64,000 nucleotides of DNA from Modicisalibacter luteus DSM 23508. GTDB lineage: Bacteria > Pseudomonadota > Gammaproteobacteria > Pseudomonadales > Halomonadaceae. The position numbers and the translations under genes were made by a program. Each line of letters opens with the position of its first letter. Within the stretch, counting starts at the first letter, position 1. Where the stretch lies: assembly GCF_000378505.1 (NCBI RefSeq), contig NZ_KB899989.1, forward strand, positions 62,001-126,000, in the 5' to 3' direction. The notes beneath the pieces are model-generated. The model was not told the DNA's origin. It searched no databases and saw only the letters and a list, made by a program, of their open reading frames with translations. Below, piece after piece: positions 10,306 to 21,642 of the stretch.

Positions 10306-10521
10306 TTGACTACCCCCTTCAATACCATGCTCACCAAAACCAGGCGCTTATCGCTCGAGCCACAGGCGAACATGGCTTATCTTTTCAAGGGATACATCAT
10401 ACCGAGCCTGAACCGCGTGGCACAGGGGTTAGCATACGATCACTTCACGGCATGGCGGGGGCATTGAGATCGCTCCAAAAGGCCGTCAGACTGAACGGCA
10501 ATCACATCAGCCAATCGACCC

Positions 10522-11250
10522 ATGCCTATGCTGCCCTGGCTACCTTCCCAGCCTGTCGCCTTTCCGCCTCTGGATTACGCACTCGATGAACCGGACGGCC
10601 TATTGGCAGCCGGCGGTGCCTTGACGCCCGACTGGCTACTTGCCGCCTATCGACGCGGGATCTTTCCTTGGTACTCGGAAGGTCAGCCCATTCTTTGGTG
10701 GAGTCCTGATCCGCGCCTGGTGCTGTTTCCGGCAGAGGTCCGTGTGCGACGCAGCTTGGCCAAGCGTATGCGCAACGCAGGATTCAAGGTGACCTGTGAC
10801 CATGACTTCGATGGCGTCATCAATGCCTGCGCCACCAGCCGCGCCGATGCCGAGGGAACCTGGATAACCGCCCCGATGCAACAGGCCTATCGCCAATTGC
10901 ATCGGCTGGGCCACGCCCATTCCATCGAAGTGTGGCGAAACGAGCGGTTAGTAGGTGGCCTTTACGGTATTTCTCTGGGCCGGATGTTCTTCGGAGAGTC
11001 GATGTTCAGCGTCGAAAGCGATGCCTCCAAGGTGGCGCTGGTACACCTGACGAGATACATGCAGGCCAACGGGGGCGGACTCATCGACTGTCAAATGCAT
11101 ACGCCGCATCTCGTCAGCCTGGGCGCAAGGGATATCGCCCGCAACGATTTCATCGTCTATCTTGAGGAATATGTCGACCAACCGGCCTTGAGCTGGGACA
11201 TGTACGCCACTTCGCCAGTGATGCAGGAGATCACCCAACGTGAGCAGTAG
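10522..11250 (+). CDS. aat: leucyl/phenylalanyl-tRNA--protein transferase Aat
   Basis: Adds Leu or Phe from charged tRNA to N-terminal Arg/Lys of proteins, creating a primary N-degron for ClpAPS. 242 residues with the diagnostic YRRGIFPWYSEGQPILWWSPDPR region (about residues 44-66) and FGESMFS plus GGGLIDCQMHTPHL later in the GNAT-like domain. It starts at ATG 10522 with a weak ribosome-binding site. Its 3' end overlaps bpt by 11 bp. It is divergent from ftsK; the 216-bp gap between them holds no recognisable gene. Confidence 0.95.
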   Translation: MPMLPWLPSQPVAFPPLDYALDEPDGLLAAGGALTPDWLLAAYRRGIFPWYSEGQPILWWSPDPRLVLFPAEVRVRRSLAKRMRNAGFKVTCDHDFDGVINACATSRADAEGTWITAPMQQAYRQLHRLGHAHSIEVWRNERLVGGLYGISLGRMFFGESMFSVESDASKVALVHLTRYMQANGGGLIDCQMHTPHLVSLGARDIARNDFIVYLEEYVDQPALSWDMYATSPVMQEITQREQ

Positions 11251-11977
11251 CGCACCGCAACAGCCGGCGCGGGACCTGCGCTTCTTCCTGACAGTGCCTC
11301 ATGCCTGTAGTTACCTGCCTGAGCGAGAGGCAACCACGCTGTTTCTGGATCCGCAGGAGTCACCGGGACAAAACGTCTATGACGCCTTGGCGCTCCTCGG
11401 CTTCCGTCGCAGCGGTCGCCACCTCTATCGCCCTCATTGCGAAGGCTGCAGCGCATGTATTTCTGTACGTATTCCCGTCAATGAGTTTTCTCCCAATCGC
11501 ACGCAGCGCAAGCTTCTAAGGCGCAACGGCGACCTGACGATGAGGGAATGCCCCGCCGCCTTCGACGCCGAGCACTATGAGCTTTATGCTCGCTACATCC
11601 GGACGCGACATGCTGACGGCGACATGTATCCCCCAAGCCATGAGCAGTACCGCACGTTCCTGACACTCGACCATCCTTATGCGCGGTTACTGGAGTTTCG
11701 TCTCAACGAACAACTGTTGGCGGTTGCGGCCATCGATCACCTCAGCCATGGCCTGTCGGCAATCTATACCTTCTTCGACCCTGCCCCCGAGTTCGAACGC
11801 CGCTCCCTGGGCGTCTATGCCGTACTGCGCCAGGTCGAGATGGCACGCGAACTCGGCTTGCCACACGTTTATCTCGGTTACTGGATACGCGAATCACGCA
11901 AGATGAATTACAAACGGGCCTTTCAGCCGCTGGAATATCTTGATGGGCGACACTGGCGTCTAGCCATCCCCCTCTGA
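11240..11977 (+). CDS. bpt: aspartate/glutamate leucyltransferase Bpt (R-transferase family)
   Basis: Transfers leucine from Leu-tRNA to N-terminal Asp/Glu, making a secondary N-degron. 245 residues with the zinc/regulatory CEGCSAC motif (near residue 68), RRNGDLTM, the catalytic-domain GLSAIYTFFDP and YLGYWIRESRKMNYKRAFQPLEYLDG, all typical of the bacterial ATE/Bpt family. It starts at GTG 11240, inside the end of aat, and is translationally coupled to it. With aat it forms the substrate-marking half of the N-degron pathway, and clpA/clpS lie just beyond infA. Confidence 0.93.
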   Translation: MSSSAPQQPARDLRFFLTVPHACSYLPEREATTLFLDPQESPGQNVYDALALLGFRRSGRHLYRPHCEGCSACISVRIPVNEFSPNRTQRKLLRRNGDLTMRECPAAFDAEHYELYARYIRTRHADGDMYPPSHEQYRTFLTLDHPYARLLEFRLNEQLLAVAAIDHLSHGLSAIYTFFDPAPEFERRSLGVYAVLRQVEMARELGLPHVYLGYWIRESRKMNYKRAFQPLEYLDGRHWRLAIPL

Positions 11978-12104
11978 AGCTGTGCTTTTTGCCTTAATGC
12001 TCGGCATGCGGCACAATATCGGGCTATCTTGATCAGCACGGGCGACGCTCAGGCGTAACGTCTGGCTGTCATGCGTAACGACCAACCACGAGGGTACGCC
12101 TTAT

Positions 12105-12323
12105 ATGGCACGAGAAGATCATATCGAAATGGAAGGTGTTGTCGTCGACACCCTGCCCAACACCATGTTCCGTGTCGAGCTAGAGAATGGCCATGTGGTC
12201 ACGGCTCACATCTCAGGCAAGATGCGCAAGAATTACATCCGTATTCTGACCGGTGACAAGGTCAAGGTCGAACTCACGCCTTATGACCTGTCCAAGGGCC
12301 GTATCGTCTATCGCTCACGCTAA
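12105..12323 (+). CDS. infA: translation initiation factor IF-1
   Basis: 72-residue OB-fold protein that occupies the A site of the 30S subunit during initiation. It is almost identical to E. coli IF-1 across [19 protein letters not shown] and [17 protein letters not shown]. It starts at ATG 12105, 127 bp after bpt. The aat-bpt-infA order facing clpA is a conserved gammaproteobacterial arrangement. Confidence 0.98.
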   Translation: MAREDHIEMEGVVVDTLPNTMFRVELENGHVVTAHISGKMRKNYIRILTGDKVKVELTPYDLSKGRIVYRSR

Positions 12324-12405
12324 TACGCGGGACACCTCAGGGCAAGACCGGCTGTGCAGCACGTTCTGCACGGCATCGTTGGCTCGCATATTCGGTTGAT
12401 ACCTG

Positions 12406-12440
12406 AAAAAAACAACGCCCCGTCTTGCGACAGGGCGCTT
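12406..12440 (-). terminator. terminator after clpA (between infA and clpA)
   Basis: On the minus strand an imperfect stem (CGCCC and GTC pairings, 12416-12424 with 12429-12437, one mismatch) is followed by GTTG and a run of seven T's. This fits intrinsic termination of clpA, which ends 93 bp upstream at 12533. Confidence 0.7.
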
Positions 12441-12532
12441 CGTTAGTCAATCAGCAAACGTTATTAACCCGATTTCGGTCAGACGTGTCGCCTGCAAGGC
12501 ACTGTCTCGCTACCCTGCAGGCCACAAACAGC

Positions 12533-14800
12533 TTAGGCCACCTGTTCCGCTTCGGTGGCGAGGTGCAACTCATCGCCCTCCACCGTCACGTGGACCAAGC
12601 CACCATTGTCCGCCAGATCACCGAACAGGATCATTTCGGCCAACGGCTTTTTCAGCTTCTCCTGGATCACACGAGCCATTGGACGCGCCCCCATCTCCGG
12701 GTCATAGCCCTTGTCGGCCAACCAGACCCTAGCCTCCTCACTGACATCGAGCTGGACACGCTTCTCGTCGAGCTGTGCCTGAAGTTCGACCAGGAACTTA
12801 TCGACAACGTTGCGCACCACGTCGGGTACCAGACCGTGGAACTGGATAATCCCATCCAGACGATTCCGGAACTCCGGCGTAAACGTCTTGCGGATGACTT
12901 CCATACCGTCGGTGGAATGATCCTGAGTCTGGAAACCGATCGAGCGACGCGAAATCTGCTCAGCCCCGGCGTTCGATGTCATGATCACGATGACGTGACG
13001 GAAGTCCGCTTCACGCCCGTTGTTGTCGGTCAGTCGCCCATGGTCCATGACCTGCAGCAGCAGGTTGAAGACTTCCGGGTGCGCCTTTTCGATCTCATCG
13101 AGCAGCAGCACACAGTGTGGCTGCTTGGTGATCGCCTCGGTCAATAGGCCACCCTGGTCGTAACCGACGTAACCGGGAGGCGCACCGATCAGGCGCGACA
13201 CTGTATGCCTCTCCATGTACTCGGACATGTCGAAGCGCACCAGCTCGATCCCCATCAACTGAGCCAACTGACGCGCCACTTCAGTCTTGCCGACACCGGT
13301 CGGACCGGCGAACAGGAAGCTACCCACCGGCTTGTCGGGCGACTTGAGTCCGGCCCGCGACAGCTTGATCGCCGCAGACAGACTCTGGATTGCCTCGTCC
13401 TGACCAAATACCAGCATTTTCAGGTCACGCTCCAGATTGGAGAGCAACTTGCGATCCGAGCTGGAGACACTCTTCGGCGGGATCCGCGCGATCGATGCCA
13501 CTACCGCTTCGACCTGTTCGACATCGATGGTCGAGACACGTACTTCCGGTGGCAACAGACGCTGATGCGCCCCCGCCTCGTCGATGACGTCGATAGCCTT
13601 GTCCGGCAGGTGCCGGTCGTTGATGTAGCGATCCGCCAGACGCACCGCACTCTCCAACGCCGTATCGGTGTACTTCAGCTGATGGTGCTCCTCGAAGCGA
13701 CCGCGCAGCCCCTTGAGGATACGAATAGTGTCATCGACTGAGGGTTCGAGTACGTCGACTTTCTGGAAGCGACGTGCCAGTGCCCGATCCTTTTCGAAGA
13801 TGCCGCGGAACTCCTGGAACGTCGTGGAACCGATGCACCGAAGCTCGCCGGAAGACAGCAGCGGCTTGAGCAGGTTGGACGCATCCATGACGCCACCGGA
13901 CGCGGCACCCGCCCCAATCACGGTATGGATTTCGTCGATGAACAAGATGGAATTGGGCTGCTTCTTGAGCTCGGCAAGCAGGCTCTTGAGGCGTTTCTCG
14001 AAATCGCCGCGATACTTGGTTCCCGCCAGCAACGCACCCATGTCGAGGGAGTAGACCACAGCGTCACTAATGACATCGGGAACGTCTTCCTCGACGATAC
14101 GCTTGGCGAGGCCCTCGGCGATGGCGGTCTTGCCAACACCCGCCTCACCCACCAGCAGCGGGTTGTTCTTGCGGCGCCGCGCAAGAATCTGCACGGTGCG
14201 CTCAAGCTCGTGATCGCGCCCGATCAACGGGTCGATCTTACCCAGACGGGCCTGCTCGTTGAGATTCGTGGCATAACCGGTCAACGGATGCGCATTGCCT
14301 TCGCTCATGCCTTCCTCGCCCTCCTCGGCGTCCTGCGAGGGCGACGGGTTCTGACCGTGCCCAGCCACTTTGGAAATGCCGTGGGCGATGTAGTTGACGG
14401 CATCCACGCGCGCCACGTTCTGCTGCTTGAGGAAATAAACTGCCTGGCTCTCTTGCTCGGAGAAGATCGCCACCAGCACATTAGCACCGGTCACTTCGCT
14501 CTTGCCTGAAGACTGCACGTGAAACACGGCACGTTGCAGGACACGCTGGAAGCCCAGGGTCGGCTGGGTTTCGCGATCATCCTGCCCTTCAGGTATCAAG
14601 GGAGTCGTTGAGTTGATGAAGTCCTGCAGGTCCGAGCGTAGCTTGTCCAGGTTGGCTCCGCAGGCGCGCAGTACATCCGCAGCGGAGGCGTTGTCCAGTA
14701 AGGCCAACAGCAGGTGCTCGACGGTCATGAATTCATGACGCTTGGAGCGCGCCACCGTGAAGGCCGTGTTCAGGGTGAGTTCAAGTTCTTTGCTCAGCAT
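12533..14800 (-). CDS. clpA: ATP-dependent Clp protease ATP-binding subunit ClpA
   Basis: Hexameric AAA+ unfoldase that feeds ClpP, including N-degron substrates delivered by ClpS. 755 residues: a double Clp-N repeat (residues 1-145), a short linker, D1 with Walker A GEAGVGKT (218-225) and D2 with GPTGVGKT (near 497), and the ClpB-type D2-small domain at the C-terminus. The ATG at 14800 ([11 protein letters not shown]) is preceded by AAGGGG; a longer in-frame start at 14854 would add 18 non-conserved residues. It lies 96 bp downstream of clpS in the same direction. Confidence 0.97.
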   Translation of the reverse strand: MLSKELELTLNTAFTVARSKRHEFMTVEHLLLALLDNASAADVLRACGANLDKLRSDLQDFINSTTPLIPEGQDDRETQPTLGFQRVLQRAVFHVQSSGKSEVTGANVLVAIFSEQESQAVYFLKQQNVARVDAVNYIAHGISKVAGHGQNPSPSQDAEEGEEGMSEGNAHPLTGYATNLNEQARLGKIDPLIGRDHELERTVQILARRRKNNPLLVGEAGVGKTAIAEGLAKRIVEEDVPDVISDAVVYSLDMGALLAGTKYRGDFEKRLKSLLAELKKQPNSILFIDEIHTVIGAGAASGGVMDASNLLKPLLSSGELRCIGSTTFQEFRGIFEKDRALARRFQKVDVLEPSVDDTIRILKGLRGRFEEHHQLKYTDTALESAVRLADRYINDRHLPDKAIDVIDEAGAHQRLLPPEVRVSTIDVEQVEAVVASIARIPPKSVSSSDRKLLSNLERDLKMLVFGQDEAIQSLSAAIKLSRAGLKSPDKPVGSFLFAGPTGVGKTEVARQLAQLMGIELVRFDMSEYMERHTVSRLIGAPPGYVGYDQGGLLTEAITKQPHCVLLLDEIEKAHPEVFNLLLQVMDHGRLTDNNGREADFRHVIVIMTSNAGAEQISRRSIGFQTQDHSTDGMEVIRKTFTPEFRNRLDGIIQFHGLVPDVVRNVVDKFLVELQAQLDEKRVQLDVSEEARVWLADKGYDPEMGARPMARVIQEKLKKPLAEMILFGDLADNGGLVHVTVEGDELHLATEAEQVA

Positions 14801-14896
14801 GGCAGTCCCCTTCTCGCCGCCTCGGGCATCGTCGGCACTTTCACAATCGGGCACATCGGGAAATTTAGCAAACCCGGACTGTCACGTTGCCAGGCG

Positions 14897-15259
14897 TCAG
14901 TCGGCCCTATCGATATCGCACAGCAAAGGATGCTGGCATTCTCGCGCGTATTCGTTGACTAGATGACTTTTGGTTTCCGCGATGTCGCGGGTAAAGATGC
15001 CACAGGTGGCCTTGCCCTGGGTGTGCACCGCCAGCATGATCTGAACGGCCTTCTCATTGTCCATATGAAAGAAGGTCTGCAACACCTCGACAACGAACTC
15101 CATCGGCGTGAAGTCGTCGTTGTGCAGGACCACCTTGTAACGCGGCGGTTCTTCCAACTGGGGGTCTGCCGACTTGACGGACAGATCCCCCTCATCTTCT
15201 TCTCCCGGCCGTGGGGGGCGGGTCATTCCTGCCCAGATTGCTTGCACCGCGGCGGTCAT
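14897..15259 (-). CDS. clpS: ATP-dependent Clp protease adaptor ClpS
   Basis: Adaptor that binds N-terminal Leu/Phe/Tyr/Trp and hands the substrate to ClpA. The conserved core [20 protein letters not shown], then [21 protein letters not shown] and [13 protein letters not shown] contains the Asn-Asp-Asp and His residues of the N-degron pocket. The N-terminal extension is long. The ATG at 15259 (with GAGAG upstream) gives 120 residues; starts at 15286 and 15226 are also possible. It probably forms an operon with clpA. Confidence 0.92.
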   Translation of the reverse strand: MTAAVQAIWAGMTRPPRPGEEDEGDLSVKSADPQLEEPPRYKVVLHNDDFTPMEFVVEVLQTFFHMDNEKAVQIMLAVHTQGKATCGIFTRDIAETKSHLVNEYARECQHPLLCDIDRAD

Positions 15260-15619
15260 CGAAATTCTCTCGTCTGTATTGAACATAAGAGGCTTAACCC
15301 ATCAACACAAGCCGAAGTGCTACGACGTCACTCACTTAGACGTAGAAAGACACTCGGAGTTCACTAGCAAGATGCGTGCAGCCGCAGCACCTTGCAAGAG
15401 CCAGAATGAAAATAACCCGCTCATATCGCAAACGGATCAACCAGTAGAAAATGCGGGATGCGAGGGCTCGGAACACCACCTATGGTGGATCATGCCCAGC
15501 CTTCAACGTCAGTGTAGCAAGCCTGCAACAGCCTCATGGGACTGTCAGGTGTTGGCAGTTCTTCCAGGCCCGGATAGTCTCGTATCACTTTTTCCGCCGC
15601 GCCTCTGCCACGAGATGAG
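15260..15619. other. divergent promoter region clpS/rluE, no gene seen
   Basis: 360 bp between divergent clpS and rluE. Many gammaproteobacteria have cspD next to clpS, but no cold-shock protein motif is found here on either strand. Long reading frames across it lack ribosome-binding sites and family motifs. It presumably holds both promoters. Confidence 0.5.
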
Positions 15620-16216
15620 ATGAGCAAGATCTATCTGCTGCACAAGCCATACCGGATGCTTTCGCAATTCACCGACGATCAGGGGCGGGATACCCTTGCC
15701 CAGGTGATCGACGTTCCCGGCATCTATGCAGCCGGACGACTCGATTACGATTCCGAGGGCCTATTGCTGCTCACCGACGATGGCGCACTGATCCATCATA
15801 TCAGTGACCCTAGACATAAGCAGCCCAAGACCTACTGGGTACAGGTGGAAGGCGATCCTGACGAGGAAAGGCTTGACGCGCTTCGCCGAGGCGTGACACT
15901 AAAGGATGGCCTTACTCGCCCTGCCAAGGCGAGAAAGTTAATACAGCCCGACGTGGGGCCTCGCCATCCGCCGATTCGTCAGCGCCAAGGTATGGCGACC
16001 TCCTGGCTGGAATTGACGCTCAGCGAAGGCCGGAACCGTCAGGTCCGGCGCATGACTGCCCATATCGGTTGCCCCACGCTTCGCCTGATTCGTGTCGCCA
16101 TCGGGCCTTGGCGCCTGGATGGCCTGTCACCGGGAGAATGGCGGAGTGAAACGCTGCATGCCCCGCAATCGGTACGTCATCGGCAGGCACCATCCCGCCG
16201 AACAAGGAGACGTTGA
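15620..16216 (+). CDS. rluE: 23S rRNA pseudouridine synthase RluE
   Basis: RsuA/RluB/E/F-family pseudouridine synthase. E. coli RluE makes pseudouridine at position 2457 of 23S rRNA. 198 residues with the catalytic Asp42 in AAGRLDYDSEGLLLLTDDG and the late EGRNRQVRRMTAHIG and LRLIRVAIG motifs. It has no N-terminal S4 domain, which fits RluE and RluF-like short members. The assignment to RluE is supported by synteny with nudJ-mnmA-hflD-purB. The C-terminus is unusually Arg-rich. The stop overlaps the nudJ start by one base. Confidence 0.88.
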   Translation: MSKIYLLHKPYRMLSQFTDDQGRDTLAQVIDVPGIYAAGRLDYDSEGLLLLTDDGALIHHISDPRHKQPKTYWVQVEGDPDEERLDALRRGVTLKDGLTRPAKARKLIQPDVGPRHPPIRQRQGMATSWLELTLSEGRNRQVRRMTAHIGCPTLRLIRVAIGPWRLDGLSPGEWRSETLHAPQSVRHRQAPSRRTRRR

Positions 16217-16665
16217 TGAAACGCTGGAGCCCCAGAGTCACTGTAGCCTCGGTAATAGAACGTAGTGGGCGCTACCTGCTCGTCGAGGAAGACCATGGTG
16301 GCCCTTTCAGCCTGTTTAATCAGCCAGCTGGCCACCTGGAGCCCGGCGAACGCCTGACCGATGCTGCCGCCAGAGAGACCCGCGAGGAAGCTGGTTGGCA
16401 GGTTGCCATTACCGATTACCTCGGCCTTTATATTTTTACCGCTGCCGACGGCTTGGTATTTCATAGCCATTCGTTCGTCGGCCTGCCATTGGCCCACCTG
16501 GACAACACGCTCGACAAGGGCGTTGTGGCAGCGCATTGGCTGACCCTCGATGAAATCGACGACCTCAACCGGGCCAAGCGCCTGCGTAGCCCGTTGGTCA
16601 TGCAACGCATTCGCGACCTGCGCCGCGGGCAATGCTTTCCTCTGGACGTAATCCGCGAGCGATGA
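16216..16665 (+). CDS. nudJ: Nudix phosphatase NudJ
   Basis: Nudix hydrolase. E. coli NudJ acts on thiamine pyrophosphate precursors and nucleoside tri/diphosphates. 149 residues with a complete Nudix box at about 39-61 (GHLEPGE, seven residues, then RETREEAGW). The flanking NQPAGH and LRSPLVMQRI with a late YPL-like FPLDVI match NudJ. The ATG at 16216 has AAGGAG six bases upstream and overlaps the rluE stop (TGATG), so the pair is translationally coupled. Confidence 0.88.
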   Translation: MKRWSPRVTVASVIERSGRYLLVEEDHGGPFSLFNQPAGHLEPGERLTDAAARETREEAGWQVAITDYLGLYIFTAADGLVFHSHSFVGLPLAHLDNTLDKGVVAAHWLTLDEIDDLNRAKRLRSPLVMQRIRDLRRGQCFPLDVIRER

Positions 16666-16690
16666 CTCGAAGCTGCACGTTGGTTTCAGG

Positions 16691-16696
16691 TATAAT
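16691..16696 (+). promoter_or_regulatory. possible -10 box (TATAAT) for mnmA
   Basis: A perfect TATAAT, 41 bp upstream of the mnmA ATG in the 72-bp gap after nudJ. No good -35 hexamer lies 16-18 bp upstream, so promoter activity is plausible rather than shown. Confidence 0.4.
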
Positions 16697-16737
16697 TCTG
16701 CACAATCAATTTCACCGTATCCCATCCGAGAGCGACT

Positions 16738-17880
16738 ATGTCTCAAGCCACGGGGTCAAGACCCACGGGGCCCTCTGCCACGGGTAAAGTCATCGTCGGC
16801 ATGTCCGGCGGTGTCGATTCTTCCGTTTCCGCCCTGCTGTTGCTCGAGCAGGGCTACGAGGTGGAAGGCCTGTTCATGAAGAACTGGGACGAAGACGACG
16901 GTACCGAGTACTGCACCGCCAAGGAAGATCTGGCGGACGCCCAAGCCGTATGCGACAAGCTGGGTATCAAACTGCATACCGCAAACTTTGCAGCCGAGTA
17001 CTGGGATAACGTCTTCGAACACTTCCTGGCCGAATATCGCGCCGGCAGAACCCCTAACCCGGACATCCTTTGTAACCGGGAAATCAAGTTCAAGGTCTTC
17101 CTTGACTATGCCGAGATGCTGGGCGCGGAGAATATCGCCACCGGCCATTACGTTCGGCGTGGCGAGCGTGATGGACATGCTCGCCTGCTCAAGGGGCTCG
17201 ACACTGGCAAGGACCAGAGCTATTTCCTGCATGCCGTCCCCGAAGCCGCCATCGCACGTACGCTGTTTCCCGTCGGCGAGCTAGAAAAGCCGGCGGTGCG
17301 CGAACTTGCCGAGCGACACGGTTTGGTGACGGCACGCAAGAAGGACTCTACCGGTATCTGCTTCATCGGCGAGCGCCGTTTCCGAGATTTCCTCCAGCAG
17401 TACCTGCCGGCGCAACCCGGCCGGATCGAAACGCCGGAAGGCGACGTCATCGGTGAGCACATGGGCCTGATGTATTACACCTTGGGCCAGCGCCAGGGAC
17501 TAGGTATCGGCGGTCTTGCTGAATATTCCGACGCCCCCTGGTACGTGGCCGGTAAGGATCTGGAGCGCAACGTGCTAATCGTCGTCCAGGGCAAGCATCA
17601 TGACCTGCTCTATACCGACGCCCTCGCGACCGAGGCCATGGACTGGGTCGCCGGCGAGCCACCGGGACACGATATTCGCCTACGTGCAAAGACACGCTAT
17701 CGTCAGCAAGACGTCGCTTGCCGGATGACTACGCGTCCAGATGGCGGCGTCTGCGTTGTCTTCGACGAACCTCAGCGGGCGGTGACCCCGGGGCAATCGC
17801 TGGTTCTCTACGATGGCGAAATTTGTCTGGGTGGCGGCGTGATTCGCGATGCCTGGCAGCGAGGAGCACACGCTGCATGA
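16738..17880 (+). CDS. mnmA: tRNA-specific 2-thiouridylase MnmA
   Basis: Installs the 2-thio group on the wobble uridine of tRNA Lys, Glu and Gln, using sulfur relayed from IscS/TusABCDE. 380 residues: PP-loop SGGVDSS (23-29), catalytic Cys112 in [12 protein letters not shown] and the second catalytic Cys208 in [11 protein letters not shown], then a C-terminal beta-barrel domain. It ends in an ATGA overlap with hflD. Confidence 0.97.
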   Translation: MSQATGSRPTGPSATGKVIVGMSGGVDSSVSALLLLEQGYEVEGLFMKNWDEDDGTEYCTAKEDLADAQAVCDKLGIKLHTANFAAEYWDNVFEHFLAEYRAGRTPNPDILCNREIKFKVFLDYAEMLGAENIATGHYVRRGERDGHARLLKGLDTGKDQSYFLHAVPEAAIARTLFPVGELEKPAVRELAERHGLVTARKKDSTGICFIGERRFRDFLQQYLPAQPGRIETPEGDVIGEHMGLMYYTLGQRQGLGIGGLAEYSDAPWYVAGKDLERNVLIVVQGKHHDLLYTDALATEAMDWVAGEPPGHDIRLRAKTRYRQQDVACRMTTRPDGGVCVVFDEPQRAVTPGQSLVLYDGEICLGGGVIRDAWQRGAHAA

Positions 17881-18515
17881 CTGCAACTCCCATTCAAACC
17901 GCCCCTGACGACCCGATTTTTCGCCAGACCCTTGCCTTGGCCGGTGTCTTCCAGGCCGCCGCCATCGTCGATCAGTTGGCGCGTACCGGCCAATGCGACG
18001 AGCGCGCTTGGAATACTCTGATCCACGCAACGGTCGACACCAACCCGACCACGTTCGAGAGCATTTATGGCGGGCATCACAATAACCTGCGCCAAGGACT
18101 TGAAGTGCTCAATGCCGTAGTCGGCAGGGATCGTTCCGACCCGGCTGTACTGCGCTATGGGTTTTCTCTGCTGATGCTGATGCAGAAGCTTCGCCAGCAA
18201 CCTCAGATGATGGATACGCTGGGTCAGCGCCTGACCCGTATCCAGGGCCAGGTCGAACATTTTGGTGAAACTCATGAAAATGTCGTCGCCAGCCTGGGCG
18301 AGCTCTATCAAGACACCATCTCGACCTTTCGTCAGCGCATCGTCGTCCAGGGCGACCCCAGCCTACTCCAGCAACGCATGATGCCGGAGCGGGTGCGCAC
18401 TGCATTGCTCGGCGGAATTCGCTTTGCATTGCTATGGCATCAGCAAGGCGGCCGTCGCTGGAAATTGCTGTTCCAGCGCGGAGCGGTCAAGAAGGCCCTG
18501 GATCGATTGAACTGA
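17877..18515 (+). CDS. hflD: high-frequency-lysogenization protein HflD homologue
   Basis: 212 residues, matching E. coli HflD in length and in position between mnmA and purB. It is helical and membrane-associated in E. coli, where it binds lambda CII; its native role is unclear. Recognisable stretches are [12 protein letters not shown] near the N-terminus, LRQGLEVL and [27 protein letters not shown] near the C-terminus. The ATG at 17877 overlaps the mnmA stop (ATGA), which implies coupled translation. Confidence 0.93.
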   Translation: MTATPIQTAPDDPIFRQTLALAGVFQAAAIVDQLARTGQCDERAWNTLIHATVDTNPTTFESIYGGHHNNLRQGLEVLNAVVGRDRSDPAVLRYGFSLLMLMQKLRQQPQMMDTLGQRLTRIQGQVEHFGETHENVVASLGELYQDTISTFRQRIVVQGDPSLLQQRMMPERVRTALLGGIRFALLWHQQGGRRWKLLFQRGAVKKALDRLN

Positions 18516-18525
18516 CCTTTCGTAA

Positions 18526-19947
<1,422 letters not shown>

Positions 19948-19979
19948 ACGCGTTCAGGCTACTCTTGCTGGCAACGAGC

Positions 19980-20013
19980 ACAGGCACAGGTTTTCTTGTG
20001 CCTGTCTCTTTTC
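19980..20013 (+). terminator. terminator after purB
   Basis: A 9-bp stem (ACAGGCACA at 19980-19988 with TGTGCCTGT at 19997-20005) followed by CTCTTTT. It sits just ahead of the roxA ribosome-binding site, so roxA may be partly read through. Confidence 0.75.
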
Positions 20014-20035
20014 TACTCACTCATGCGAGAATTCC

Positions 20036-21214
20036 ATGTCCGCCAATACCCCACTGTCCCTGCTCGGCGGGCTGACCCCCGCTCAATTTCTGGCCGAGTA
20101 CTGGCAGAAGAAACCGCTGTTGATCCGTGGCGCCTTCACCAATTTCGAATCTCCCCTGTCACCGGATGAACTCGCTGGACTGGCCTGCGAGGAAGGTGTC
20201 GAGGCCCGCCTTGTCGAAGAGCATGGTGCCGAAAAACCCTGGCAGGTCTCGCACGGCCCATTCGACGAAACCACTTTTGCGCGTTTGCCCGAACGCGACT
20301 GGACACTGCTGGTTCAGGCCGTCGATCACTACGTGCCGGATGTGAGCGCCCTGCTCGATGCCTTCGATTTTCTACCGCGCTGGCGACTCGACGACATCAT
20401 GGTCAGTTATGCGCCACCAGGTGGCAGCGTCGGCCCTCATGTCGACCAGTACGATGTGTTTCTGTTGCAGGCCAGCGGCACGCGGGAATGGCAACTGGGT
20501 GGCAAGGTGCGCGAAGACACGCCCATTGTTCAAGGCATCGACCTGCGTATTCTAGAGCGCTTCGAGATAGAACCCGGCCAACATTGGCAGCTAGCGCCCG
20601 GAGACATGCTGTATCTTCCCCCCGGCTGGGCCCATCACGGCATCAGCCGATCAGAGGATTGCATGACCTTCTCGGTAGGCTTTCGTGCGCTTTCCGCCGA
20701 CGAATCGGTAACTTCCTATGCCGATTACCTGGGTGAGTCGCTACCCGACTCACTGCGTTACGCCGACCCTGACCTTACCCCTGCTCTCCATCCCGGTGAG
20801 ATAGATGATGCCTCGCTGGCGCGTATGCGCACAATGATTCTGGATACGCTGGACAACCCAGCACAGCTTGTTCAATGGTTCGGCCGCGCGATGACTCAGC
20901 CCAAGTACCTTGACCAACTGGTCCCTCAGGATAGCCCGACGGATGTCGAGTCCCTTGTCGCGGAACTACAGAACGGTATGACATTGGCGCGGACGCTGGG
21001 CTCACGCTTCGCCTATCGTAGCGGGAAAGATGGAATGGCAACGCTTTTTGTCGATGGCGATGCCGTAGATTGCCCTTTCCCGCTCGCCCGCGATCTGGCC
21101 GGCAACGCTCCTATCAATGCGGATTTGCTGAACCATGATGGCGCCGCCGAGTTGCTTGCGTACCTACTCGACCACGGCAGCTTGAGCTGGCTGGATGACC
21201 AGGAAGACGAATGA
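20036..21214 (+). CDS. roxA: ribosomal protein L16 arginine hydroxylase RoxA (JmjC/cupin oxygenase)
   Basis: Fe(II)/2-oxoglutarate oxygenase of the YcfD/RoxA family, which hydroxylates Arg81 of ribosomal protein L16 in E. coli. 392 residues with the metal triad visible as His135 and Asp137 (GPHVDQYD) and His200 (PPGWAHHG), and the partner-typical VSYAPPGGSVG before them. The C-terminal winged-helix part is less conserved. The ATG at 20036 gives MSANTPLSLLGG; upstream in-frame sequence overlaps purB and its terminator. The stop overlaps the next gene (ATGA). In E. coli roxA lies near purB as well. Confidence 0.92.
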   Translation: MSANTPLSLLGGLTPAQFLAEYWQKKPLLIRGAFTNFESPLSPDELAGLACEEGVEARLVEEHGAEKPWQVSHGPFDETTFARLPERDWTLLVQAVDHYVPDVSALLDAFDFLPRWRLDDIMVSYAPPGGSVGPHVDQYDVFLLQASGTREWQLGGKVREDTPIVQGIDLRILERFEIEPGQHWQLAPGDMLYLPPGWAHHGISRSEDCMTFSVGFRALSADESVTSYADYLGESLPDSLRYADPDLTPALHPGEIDDASLARMRTMILDTLDNPAQLVQWFGRAMTQPKYLDQLVPQDSPTDVESLVAELQNGMTLARTLGSRFAYRSGKDGMATLFVDGDAVDCPFPLARDLAGNAPINADLLNHDGAAELLAYLLDHGSLSWLDDQEDE

Positions 21215-21642
21215 TAGCGGACGTTCACGTTACCCAGGGGGGCTGGCAGACGCTGGGCCAGGCAGCGGCTGAACTCAGGCGTCGCGTCTTCATCGACGAG
21301 CAGCACGTACCCGAAGAAGAGGAATGGGACGGCCAAGATCCCGCATGCCTTCATTTCATTGCCTTCGATGCAGGACAACCGGTAGGCACGGCTCGGTTGC
21401 TGCCGGATGGCCATATCGGTCGTGTTGCCGTGCTGGCCCAGGCTAGAGGACGCGGCATTGGCCTAGCACTCATGCGTAAGGCCATCGAAGCAGCGCAACT
21501 TGAAGGACATGCCGAAGTCCAGCTGGCAGCTCAGATCCATGCCCTGCCTTTCTATGAAAGGCTAGGCTTTCAAGCTTATGGCCAAGAATTCCTCGACGCC
21601 GGCATCCCGCACCGCAACATGCGCCTTCCCCTATCCTGCTGA
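21211..21642 (+). CDS. GNAT-family N-acetyltransferase
   Basis: 143 residues with the acetyl-CoA-binding motif A RVAVLAQARGRGIGLALMRKAIEAA (about 71-95) and a closing FYERLGFQAYG, typical of ElaA/YjcF-like GNAT enzymes. The substrate is unknown. It overlaps the roxA stop by ATGA and is therefore translationally coupled to it, which hints at a ribosome- or protein-linked role but does not prove it. Confidence 0.85.
   Translation: MIADVHVTQGGWQTLGQAAAELRRRVFIDEQHVPEEEEWDGQDPACLHFIAFDAGQPVGTARLLPDGHIGRVAVLAQARGRGIGLALMRKAIEAAQLEGHAEVQLAAQIHALPFYERLGFQAYGQEFLDAGIPHRNMRLPLSC

Noticed and set aside
15174-15623. 149-codon plus-strand frame upstream of rluE
   Set aside because: It overlaps the clpS start antisense, has no ribosome-binding site or family motif, and ends inside the rluE start region.
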